A stretch of 64,000 bases of DNA from Dacryopinax spathularia (taxonomy: Eukaryota > Basidiomycota > Dacrymycetes > Dacrymycetales > Dacrymycetaceae), in NCBI GenBank assembly GCA_037974965.1, contig JBBPFI010000005.1, forward strand, positions 930,001-994,000. The letters run 5' to 3'. Of this stretch, positions 1 through 17,456 are shown in pieces. Below the pieces are notes generated by a model. The model was given only the letters and a program-made list of their open reading frames with translations, ran no database searches and had not been told where the DNA came from. Within the stretch, counting starts at the first letter, position 1. Each line of letters starts with the position of its first letter. A program made the position numbers and the translations under genes.

Positions 1-915
1 AGAAGTATATTGCCGGGTAGCCGATGAAGAGCATGAGCAGGGCGAGGATCAGGGCGAGCAGCATGGACATGTTGATCCATCCCCGGAGGGAGGCGATCGT
101 CCAGTGTCGATCTAACCGCGCGTCCAGCACCGGGTCCGGGTTGTGTAGCGCATCGTCCAGATCCGGGTCCTTTGCGTCCCACAGATACATAGGAGTGGGT
201 GCGACGGTCGTTTGCATCCCGCCGTGACCCTGCCCCGGCGCGGGGAGGGGCTTGTCGGACGAGAGGACAGAGTAGCCCGATTCGGAGGGAGCGAAGGATT
301 GACGGCCGTTGGGAGCGGCGTAGGAGACGTAGGGCGAGGTGGGGAGGGTGTACATGCTGTCTCTGTAGCTGTCGCGTGAACCGATCGGGACGGCGTTTGG
401 CGGTGGTTGGTTCGAGGCGTACGGTGCGCCTTGCCCATACTGTAACGATCCATCACAGAAACATGATCAGCAACGGTTGTTTGGACGGAAGGGGAAAGAG
501 AAAGACGCACAGCATAAGGACCGAACCCGCCTCCTATCGCACCGGTCAGAACACCCTGAGTGGTGCTCTCCCTCCCCTCGCCCATATCTGCCCTCGCGTA
601 CTGTCCTCCCCTCCCAACCGTACTAGTGTTCGGCAAGTAGTCCCGACTCCCTTGACCAGGACCAAGCGGTGACATATGTATGCTCCCGCTCGCAGCGCTG
701 CTGTCCCTCCTTTCCCTCGGTATGCCCGGTGGAGGAGGTAGGTCTGCAGGAGGCGAGAACGGAGGACGGGTGAAAGAGGATGAGGAGGCGTGTCCGTGCT
801 GTAGGGGAGGGGTGTAGGTCGGTGATTGGGGGATGGTGGAGTATGTTGGTTGTTGTTGTTGTTGTTGTTGTGGAGGGAGAGGAGGTGGTTGTGAGCGAGA
901 TGGTCGGCTGGGCAT
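1..915 (-). CDS. KRE6: KRE6/SKN1-family beta-glucan synthesis protein, 5' part only
   Basis: This is the N-terminal part of a type II membrane protein of the KRE6/SKN1 family, which is needed for cell-wall beta-1,6-glucan assembly in the ER/Golgi. The ATG is at 915. Exon 1 (915-511) encodes a Pro/Ser/Gln-rich cytosolic tail with a run of seven Gln. A 71-nt intron (510-440, GTGCGT...CAG) restores the frame (GPYA|YGQG). Exon 2 continues through the family hallmark WDAKDPDLDDALHNPDP, then LDRHWTIASLRGWINM, and into one hydrophobic transmembrane segment ending at GYPAIYF. The window edge cuts the gene before the lumenal glycosyl-hydrolase-16-like domain. The family call rests on the recalled hallmark and the tail-TM layout. 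KRE6 and SKN1 cannot be told apart from this fragment. Confidence 0.88.
850..870 (-). repeat. (CAA)7 trinucleotide run coding poly-Gln
   Basis: Seven perfect TTG units on the plus strand read as CAA on the minus strand. They encode seven Gln near the start of the KRE6/SKN1 cytosolic tail. Pure CAA codons suggest a length-variable microsatellite. Confidence 0.9.
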
Positions 916-2375
916 CGTGGGCGATGGTGGTGGTGGTGAGGAGGAGAGCGGCTAGAGGGTGTTGAGGATGTTGGAGAGAGTATTAGGTGATACGATGGAA
1001 GGTGGGAAGCGAATGAGCGAGGAAGGGACGATGATGGGATGGATGGCCGACGTGGACGGGTTGAAGCGGGGCGATGGGCTGTCGACGAACCCCGGAGAGT
1101 AACGGTAGCGAGCGATCGAAGTCGTGCGGAGCGGACGACCTTCACTTCCACACCCACAGCGTATGGTATGGCGTCGTCGAAAGAGGGATGAGCAGTGATA
1201 GCAGACACACCCGACACGCTGCAACTCCAAAGCCAAAGGGAGGGGAACGCTGTGTGAGTGTGAGCGAACAGAGCGGACGGCCTGACGCGCACGGAACCAT
1301 TTATCTCCCTCTTCCTACACACACCTCCAAAAGAGCGATCGGCACGGACTTGGGCACCGCGTTGCCTCGCTTTCACCTTTCTTCTATCTATCGTCTTCTG
1401 AGGTTGTATGACGCCTCGCTTGGAGTTATTCTACCGGGCTTATAAAAGGAGTTATACACGCGATCGTTATTTTTCTCATAATCCTTCGATTTTCCCCAAA
1501 CCTGGTTCAGAGCCAGCAGGGCAGTAAGAGGGGACCCGGCCGCGCCTCCCCACCCCTCCTCACCTCACCCGGTGCAGAAAATGCTTCCCTTGTTTGGTGC
1601 CCTGAGGAGCTGGCGCGACGCCAAACACAGGCTTCCGCGGCGCCGATTGCAGCCGGGTGGCGCAGGGGAGGAAGGCTGCGGGGGGCTGTGAGGCCCTTAA
1701 CGCCGATCAGGTCGGAGATGTTGACCTTGCCAACGTAGGCGCCACGAAGGATCTGATTAAGTATGGGTGGTGCTGTTAGTTGAGCGAGATGGCTACGTTC
1801 CCTTCTATTTTCTGGGCCTAATACGGTCCGTCCACCAAGTTTGAATCCCGATTCGAGTGAGCGGGCCGGTTCGGGACTGAGGGAACTAGTACTGGGTCGA
1901 CCCGCCAGCATCCAGTGCACTCTAGTACTATACTCAAGCTAGAACGTCTTGGTCCACGCTGATGAGACGGCACGCCCAATGATGAATACCGACGGACCAG
2001 ATCCTCTCATTGCAGGAACCAGAGCTGTATGCACTCGCCTTGACAGTTGATAGAATAAGTATCACGAACAAGTCAAGTTCAGAACTAGAGCACCATCCGC
2101 GCGTCCCTTCCCGTCCGTTCCATCCAGCAAGTCACGTGCCCATGCCCACTCCACCTCCTCTCGCTAAGCCAGAGTGGCGGCGACTCATCCCCCCGTCCCC
2201 CTCTGAGCGGGATCAAATCCCCGTCTAACGGAGTCAAAACTTACGGGTGGAAGACTGCCCTTGTCACCGTCGCGCGCTCAAACCGACTCACTCGCCAACT
2301 AACGACGACGACGACGACCTGACATCCTCCTCCCCCTCCTCCTCCCTGTCACGAAGAGGAGAACCAGAGGAAAGC
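916..2375. other. Divergent intergenic region between KRE6/SKN1 and PRP8
   Basis: This 1.46-kb region is shared by two divergent core genes. A canonical TATAAAAG lies at 1441-1448 on the plus strand, more than 900 nt from the PRP8 ATG, so its target is unclear. A 137-codon minus-strand frame at 1507-1920 has no recognisable motif and is not called as a gene. From 2100 to 2375 the plus strand becomes CT-rich, as expected for a fungal 5' leader before PRP8. Confidence 0.5.
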
Positions 2376-9775
<7,400 letters not shown>

Positions 9776-10506
9776 TTGTTGTGTTGTCAAGAGTTCATTT
9801 CAGCTTAGTCTAGTTTCCACTTCTCCCTTATACTGGCATTGGGCCGATATGTAGCAAGAAACGTGTAATAATATGCTATTGCCCATAGTCTGATTCTACC
9901 TCTGCGGCTCTCGCTCCCTCTAAGAAGCCTTTGTTGGTTGGCCGGCGCGGGTGCGGCAGGAACCCATGCCAAGACAGCGTCGCATGACTCACTTCCTCCC
10001 GGACCGCATGGGTCACCTCCAATCCTGTCTTCCCTCACCTGTCAAGAAGACCCTGAGCGCAGCGGCGCAGTCGGCAATGACCTCACTCCTTTCCCGCCGA
10101 AAGTCAAAGTCCTGATTCTGCCCTTTCAAAGAGAGTGGACAAGATAATGGATCGCACAGCCTCGCACGTGCCGGCGGCGCGGTATGATGTCGGCCGCGTG
10201 ACCCGCCGCGCCTTAGCGCTGATGATTGGAGGATACGAATGGTCGGGGACCGTAAACTTGGCAGGGTGTGCGCGTGGGGAAGAAGGCTGATGATGATGCC
10301 GCCTGGAGGTCCAGGCAAGGGATTTTTCCTTGCACGGGCTGCTGCGCTGAGGTCGAGCTGTACATTGTCCTCGACCACCACACCGACAGTGGTCAACCCA
10401 GCGAGCCCCCTTACTCGTCGAGCGCCTCTTGTCGCGACTCGTCGAGCTGTCCACCAGTGGTAGCGCGAACCCGGGTTGCTTCGTTACTGTGCCCTAGTCG
10501 ATCAAG
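9776..10506. other. Intergenic, PRP8 3' side to RTA1-like gene 1
   Basis: No open frame here has recognisable protein character. The stretch should hold the PRP8 3' end and the promoter of the first RTA1-like gene. I see no clear TATA box or repeat. Confidence 0.4.
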
Positions 10507-11805
10507 ATGTCGTCAAATAGTACACTACCTGCGGGGTTCGGTATGCGTTCACTGAACAGCGAGCAAAATGACGACGAACTAAAAGGTGATGTCCAGCCGA
10601 GGGAAGCTGGTGGTACTACGCACCAAGCAAGATCGCACCGGTGATATTCGCCGTGCTCTTCCTCATCTCCTGCTCCTGGCATCTCTACCAAAATATGTGA
10701 GAACGCCGATTCTCCGCTACTCCAGAAAGTCACTGACAGCCTGAGACAGAGTATACAAGAGTTGGAAGTCAACAGCGCTACTGCCCTTAGCACCAGCTTT
10801 CTTCGTGGTTGGATACGCCTTCCGCGAAGTTGGCGCATTCTATTACACCCAGATCGGCTGGTTTATGGCAAGCAGTATCCTGCTATTGTGCTCCCCGTAA
10901 GTCGCTGCTGGCCGCTGTATGACACGATGGCTTACGTCCCTCGCAGACCAGTCTTCGAAGCAGCCAACTGGTTCGTTCTGAGCCGGCTATTCTACTACGT
11001 GCCGTATAAGGCGCCTCTACACCCATTCCGACTCATCATTACTTTTGCGGGATTCCAGACCATCTGCGACTCTATCACCTCCAATGGTGCTTCCAAGGCG
11101 ACTACGCCGTTCGGCGGACATGCGAATCAAGAATCCGGCACGATCCTGATGCAAGTGTCGATTGCCATGCAACTACTGAGCATTACCGCTTTCACGCTGA
11201 TCACTCTTCGGTTCGAGTACAACTGCCGAATGGCGGGCATCTTCCCTGCCAAGCTGCGTAGGCCGCTCCGAATCCTTTACGTCTCCTGTGCACTCCTGTC
11301 ACTGCGAACGATCTATCGCGCTGTAGAGTGGTACGAGACGGCGCACCTGGGTAGCAGCACACCGAACGATGCATCCGACCCCTACAGCTTCGCTCCCGTA
11401 TTGCGGCACGAAGTCTTCTTCTGGATGTTCGAAGCAAGTCCGATGCTGGTGAACAGCTTCCTGCTCAACATCCTTCATCCGACCAAGTGCCTACCCGTCA
11501 ACTACAAGGTCTACCTCGCGCCTGACGGGATGACGGAGGTCGAAGGCCGAGGACTGACGAAGGACCCGAGAGTATGGTGGTTGCAGCTGCTGGACCCATT
11601 TGACCTTTATGGCCTCTTCACGAACCGCGACAGGGACTTTAATATCTGGGCGCCGGAGGAGAACGCGAAGGCAGCCTCATCAAAAGAAGCGAAAGACGAC
11701 TCGGCTTCGACTTCGGAAGCGACGGAGAGCGACGCCGCGAGCGAGATGGAGAAGCTTGGTTGGGGAAGATGGAATACCCAGGATCAGCTCGTTAGGGTGG
11801 TCTGA
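10507..11805 (+). CDS. RTA1-like seven-TM protein, copy 1
   Basis: This is a multi-pass membrane protein that I place in the fungal RTA1 family (RTA1/RSB1/PUG1-type lipid-translocation or stress-resistance proteins). Exons are 10507-10540, 10597-10696, 10750-10896 and 10947-11805, giving 379 aa. Features that fit: about seven hydrophobic segments; VFEAANWFVLSRLFYYVPYK in the middle; RTIYRAVEW before the last helices; HEVFFWMFEASPMLV; then a cytosolic tail starting near PVNYKVYLAPDG. Its three introns match introns 1, 2 and 4 of the two downstream copies, and introns 3, 5, 6 and 7 are absent. The tail is longer and more acidic (Ser/Glu/Asp-rich) than in the other copies. Substrate and membrane location are not shown by the sequence. 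Confidence 0.78.
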
Positions 11806-12960
11806 GCGTCGGGGCGGTGCCTTCGACCTGCGGCGCAGGCATATTTCTGCATCTGTATTTGTCGGTGATTGGCTGTAAGGCTAGAGAGGCGATGTGCTTG
11901 TACTGCATATTACGAAAGAGATGACTCGGCAGACGTCGAAGCGGAGTTCCCTTCTTGTGGATCGGGACGAGCTGATGTGATTGTTGGCAGCATGCGCCTG
12001 GAATGATTGAATTGCGTACTCGCAAGAAGTATTCTGCGATTCCGATTGGCTAAACTTTGGATGAGATGGCCAGATCCAAGGCGGTGCGATGGTGCATAAA
12101 CTGAACACGAGCGCAGTCGTTCCTCCTGAAAGAGCCTGCTTGTACCCGCCGGTTCCTGGCTGGCTCGGTCCGCTCGCCATCAAGTGCGAGCGCGTTTTGC
12201 GCCTCCTTCATTGGATATCAGCTCTTTCGTCATCAGCAGACCCCAAAAGCGATGCAGTGGAATTAAATCTTGGCATGGAGAACAACTCTTCCATCCGGCT
12301 CTTGTGATGAATTGTACACGGACTTCAACCTGCGCAGTCCAGGACGCCAGGGGCTTGCGTCTGTTATGACCCTTCTACACCTCATCGTACAGCTTTCCGG
12401 TCTTTTGGAATTCTATGCACACCCAGCACATACATTCTCATGGATGGAAGGAGCGGGGTTGGTGCTCGTATGAGAAACCGGGGCGGAATGCCGTTGGTAA
12501 ACCAAGAAAAGCCGCATCTCCGCAGCCCGCCAAGAATGCCTGCACAGAAAGAGCACGTGATGCAAAACACCGCCTCTCCCTCCAAGGTGACGCGCACCCT
12601 GACTCTCTCCTCCGTTCGCCAACTTCCTTTTCGGGCCAATAATCCCTGCAGCCTCCCCAGGGGCTTGACACCAGAGCGGGGCGAATATCACCGGGCGAAC
12701 AAGGCTTCTTCTTGATACGACTAACACAGCACGCAGTCCTGCGCGATGCGGTGCTGTGATGAAATACCTCGCGGTATCAATCATCTCTCGATAGGGACTG
12801 TTGGACCTTGTTCTACATCGACTTTTCTGCCAAACTGAACGAAGAGTGTGTTGAGGCTGAGGGACGCTTGATAAAAGGCAGCGCATAACCACCGGTTTGC
12901 AGTACATCTACGGACTTTACCTCGAAAGACGATCGCATTCAATCCCACCACTACCTCGTA
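11806..12960. other. Intergenic, RTA1-like copies 1-2
   Basis: About 1.15 kb without a convincing gene. Several short overlapping frames occur on both strands around 12270-12900, but none shows a motif or splice-consistent extension. The region probably holds the terminator of copy 1 and the promoter of copy 2. Confidence 0.4.
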
Positions 12961-14390
12961 ATGTCGTCCAACTCCGGTTTGCCTTCTGGCTACAGTAAGC
13001 ATTAGTCCCTGCTCCATCGCTTGTCCTGCTAAAACAGTCATTCAGCGCCCGGTTCATTCTGGTACTATGATCCCAACTTACCGGCGCCGATTGTCTTTGC
13101 TGTCCTATTTGGTGCCTCCTGCCTCTGGCACTTCTGGCAGTGAGTCCGCCCCGTTACAACCCGGGCACCGATTTTCTCGCTAACAAGGCCAAAGATGCCA
13201 CCGCTTCCGTAGCTGGAAGGGAACTGGGATGCTTCCCTGGGCAGGCGTACTCTTTACCGTCGGCTTCATAATGAGAGCAATTGGACATTTCAAGTACGAC
13301 AGTCTCGTGGTAAGCGTCTTGTTCTGCTCTTGGCAGTACACTGCTCACCCACACTCAGGTCTACATCGTCAGCCAGGTATTCCTCCTTTGCAGTCCGTGA
13401 GTCCTATATTGATGATGATCCTAATTTTCCTGGCTCACGTCGTACACAGACCCATCTACGAAGCCGCAAACTTCTTCACCTTGGGCCGAATCCTATATTA
13501 TGGTGAGCAGGACGCACCCCTTTACTACTATGGAGGACTGATGTGGAACCGCAGTCCCATATCATGCACCACTCCATCCAGGACGCGTTGTTACCACCTT
13601 TGGCTTCATCCAGCTGATAGTCGAATCTTTGAACGGGTGCGCTAACTATCCACGTCATCGACAACGGCCCTTCTGACGGACTCGCAGGTCTGGCGCAGCT
13701 CGCGCCGCCAACCCCGCCTTCACCGCCAGACAACAGAACGTCGGCAAAATTCTCATCAAGATCGCCTTGTTCCTTCAGCTCTTCTCTATGGCTTGCTTCG
13801 TCTACCTCGCTTGGGCCTTCGAGTACCGCTGTCGCAAAGCTGGTCTTCTGCCACAGAATCTGCGGACTATCCTGAAGGTGCTGTATGCCTCATGCACGTT
13901 GATCACGATTCGCACCATTTATCGTACAGTGGAATATTTCCAGGTGAGCTTGACGCGCGCCTTCCGGACGTGAGGTGATGATCTAATCGTTATACAGGAT
14001 GAGACAATCGTTTACAACCAACCCTCCACCTTCCCGTCCATCTTCACTCGCGAATGGTACTTCTGGGTGTTCGAGGCCATGCTCATGGTCACCAATACCT
14101 GGTTGCTGAATATTTGCCACCCTGGCCGCTACCTCCCGGCCAACCTGAAGATCTACCTTGCTCCCGATGGTGTGAACGAGATTGAAGGGCAAGGATTCGA
14201 GGACAAGCGGCCGTTTTGGCTTACTCTGGTTGATCCGCTGGATATCGGGGGCATGATCAAAGGGCGAGGCCAGAAGGATGTCTGGGAGGAACAGGCCCGG
14301 GAGGAAGCTGCTGCGCACGGCGTTGAGCTTGGAGCTATGCAGAGGACGGACACCCGCAAGACAGAAAGCACGACGCCGCTTCGGCGATAG
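12961..14390 (+). CDS. RTA1-like seven-TM protein, copy 2
   Basis: This is the intact paralogue of the flanking genes. Exons are 12961-12994, 13046-13139, 13195-13309, 13359-13396, 13450-13502, 13555-13636, 13688-13943 and 13998-14390. They join in frame to 354 aa. Landmarks are SFWYYDPNLPAPIVFAVLF (TM1), IYEAANFFTLGRILYYVPYH, RTIYRTVEYFQ, EWYFWVFEAMLMV and HPGRYLPANLKIYLAPDG. Exon 1 is 34 nt, as in copy 1. Exons 3 to 7 have exactly the same lengths as in copy 3 (115, 38, 53, 82 and 256 nt). The family assignment rests on the R-T-I-Y-R-x-V-E motif, the E-W-x-F motif and the helix layout; function is inferred only from the family. Confidence 0.8.
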
Positions 14391-15697
14391 ACGACGCGGA
14401 GATGGCGGAGCAGATTAGACCAAGCACATAGTTACCCGAAAGTTTGCGAACCTTCCCTGACAACTCTTGTTCCTGTGAATAGTGCAAATTCTAACGCTTC
14501 GTACTGTTGGATCGTGCTATGGGCTTCAGCATGTTGCAGAAAGACCCAAGGTACGATGATATTGTGCAGGATGAGCAGAGACTATTTAACTCATTTCAGC
14601 TCCTTAGCCTCAGTGTCGGAACCATTATTGAGTGAGGGCTAGAAGTGGCATAAGAGCAAGAGATACCACCTATGGTAAAAACGTCGAGTTGGCGATCGCA
14701 GGTCGTGAGTCGGTCAGTTTTCGAAATGAATGAGTTGTGGCACATCAACCCGCAGCGGGTGGAGAAGGTCTTGGCGGCTTGGCGGGCTGATTCTTGATGA
14801 CGCTCGAAGATGCCAAGAGGGAAGGACCACGGCTGCATACTCATTGTCGCCGCATGGAAGAGCTGCTGGAGGTGCATGAAGAGGAGCGGAGTACCGCGTC
14901 GCGGGCCGGGTCACCTGCAACCGCGCAGTCGAGCATTGACTGTGCGGCTTCAGATTTATGCGCACATCAGTCGTATCGGGGCGATAGGGGACGGCGTGGA
15001 TGTCGGTAGCTAGAGAAGAACGAGAGTTTGGAGATATCGCATTTGGAACCTCGTTGGGGGTGCGCATTGAGAGCGAGTTCGCCACAAGGGGCTCTTCTTC
15101 GCACATCCGTTTCCTGCACACTTTTACCGTGTGCACCTAGCCACGGCGAGATTTGCCTGCTGAAGGTCGAGGACGGCGGGGATTCGGACATGTCTGTCAT
15201 AGAAAAGGCTGGAATGTGCGGTGGTGGTGGAGCACAAAGAAGCGCCGGTCCGCAGTCTTCGACCCGCGTGAAACACGTGATGACGCACCGCCTCAGAACC
15301 AACTTTTGCGTCAGGGTCTACTCTGTTGCTTACCAAATCAGGAAAACATCCGCTTCTTTTGGAAGCAACCACGAGCAGCGTTGGAGAGAGGCTGGCTTGC
15401 ATGAGTTTATTGCAGATCGTAGCTATCGTGTGAAGTATCTGCTCAATATCTGGCCTTCTGAACTCAGCGCGCAGCTCTGCGGTAGGCGATGAATGTCCTC
15501 CGACCATCTGTGACTTGGTGCGGACCAATCTGCAGCTGGAAAGGCTAGCGCTTCCTCGGGATGGCGGACACCGACAACGGAACTTGCATCTCCGAGCGAT
15601 CGAAGAGGGCCCACATAAATTGCGCCGAAAGCTCACTTCTCACTCGTCGTTACAAACAAACGGCTACTGTGCACATCAAGACAAGTTAGTTTGAAGC
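14391..15697. other. Intergenic, RTA1-like copies 2-3
   Basis: This 1.3-kb spacer has overlapping short frames on both strands and no recognisable product. I see no extra or degraded RTA1-like copy in it. Confidence 0.4.
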
Positions 15698-17158
15698 ATG
15701 TCTCCCTCTATTGAGCTCCCCGGGTATGGTGAGTCATGTATTCCCGGAATCTCTCATTCAACCGACCCGCTTGCTGAGCCCTGTATGTGCCGCCAGCTCC
15801 TGGCTCTTGGTGGTATTACGCACCGAACAAAGCGGCACCTATAGTTTCGCCGTGCTATTTGCTGGTTCTGGCCTGTGGCATCTCTATCAGTAAGCTGCCC
15901 TGTTCCTTGTCAGCCGAGACATTGCTAGTAACGTCTCGCAGATGTCAGCGTTTTCATAGCTGGAAAGGAACTGGTGCATTACCTTGGGGCGCAATGTTCT
16001 TTGTGGGAGGCTTTGTCATGCGGGCGCTTGGTGCATGGCATTACGACAACGGGGCTGTTTGTGCCTTCACCTCGAGTGACAATCTGGCCAACGCTGACGC
16101 TGAAGCGCAGTTCTACATTTCCAGCACTGTGTTACTGCTCTGCGCTCCGTACGTACTCTCCCTCTCTTTCGCCCCCCTCCTTTGGCTAATGCCATATATA
16201 GGCCCATTTATGAAGGAGCGAACTTCTTCACTCTTGGCCGGATCCTGTACTATGGTACGCTGCGGCACTCAACCCCTGTCAAACGTACAGCTCAATCCGT
16301 GTCTAGTTCCCTATCATTCGCCTATACATCCCGGTCGCGTCGTAACTACGTTCTCCGCACTACAAGGAATCGTGGAGGCTTTCAATGGGTACGTTTGCCG
16401 CGAAGAGCTGGTCTGGTACGGCCCGGGGGTACTAACCAAATGTGGCAGATCGGGCGGAGCCAGAGTAGCCAATCCGGCACTTAGCGCCAGAGAGCAAAAC
16501 ATCGGGAAAGCTCTGCTCAAAACCGCGCTCATCCTCCAACTCGTGTGCATGGCTTGCTTCGTCCTCCTCGCCGCGAGCTTCGAATATCGCTGTCGAAAAG
16601 CTGGGGTTTTGTCACCAAATCTACGGACCGTGATCTGGGTACTTTATGCTTCTTGTCTGCTCATAACTACCCGCACGGTGTATCGGACGGTCGAGTGGTT
16701 CCAGGTAAGAGACCTCGGTACAGGGAAACTGGTGCGGACATGGCTAATGATCCCAATAGGATTCTGTGATCGTCTATAATGATCCTTCGACGTTCCCCCC
16801 GATCTTCAAGCACGAGTGGTTCTTCTTGTTCTTTGAGGCTACGCTGATGGTTATCAATTCGTGGCTTCTCAATATCTGCCATCCGAGCCGCTACCTTCCA
16901 AGGAATCTTAAGGTATACCTCTCTCCGGATGGTGTTACCGAGGTCGAAGGCCGAGGATTCGAGGACGATCGACCTTTCTTGGTCACGCTTTTCGACCCGT
17001 TCGACTTATGGGGGCTCATCACGGGACGAGATAAGAAGAACAAAATTTGGTCGGAAGAAATGACAGACGAAGCGCGAGCAAGGAATCTTGAGCTGGGCGA
17101 GACCAAGAAGAGGCAGACCGATGCAGTTGATGGCGGAACACCCCTGGAGAACAACTAA
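15698..17158 (+). CDS. RTA1-like seven-TM protein, copy 3, with apparent 1-nt frameshift
   Basis: The exon layout is the same as copy 2: 15698-15728, 15797-15889, 15942-16056, 16111-16148, 16202-16254, 16307-16388, 16449-16704 and 16760-17158. Exon 2 is 93 nt where copy 2 has 94. The protein reads APGSWWYYAPNKAAPIV in one frame, then FAVLFAGSGLWHLYQ in the next. The conserved helix 1 is therefore split by one missing base near 15846, where the other copies suggest one more T. All seven introns, their GT-AG borders and the downstream coding sequence (RTVYRTVEWFQ, HEWFFLFFEATLMV, HPSRYLPRN) are otherwise preserved. Either this is a very young pseudogene or one base is wrong in the assembly. With the base restored the product would be about 355 aa. 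Confidence 0.72.
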
Positions 17159-17456
17159 CGAGCTTACAAGACTAGCCGTCTCGAGCGCTCTGGGGCTCTA
17201 CGTATCTCACCAAGCGACGTGACTCTCAGAACGTCGTGGCGTTTCTATAATCTATCTTAATTTCTCGATTGTTTTGGGATTTCGTGCTGGACAGATCTAA
17301 GCGATAAGCCTGTGTTCGCGATGTTTTCAGGAAGTCATGGGAAGGATTGAAGCCGTGCATGTCAGTCTTCCTTCAGAGCTGATGTATGCAGAGTCTATGA
17401 ACCGCAGTGCAAATCAAAAAAAGGACAACCCAAAGACAGGTCCCGGATTTGTTCGT

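Noticed and set aside
1840-1865. tRNA-like T-loop near 1848 (TTTGAATCCCG)
   Set aside because: No pairing arms of the right length and no A-box upstream; no tRNA or rRNA gene could be supported anywhere in the window.
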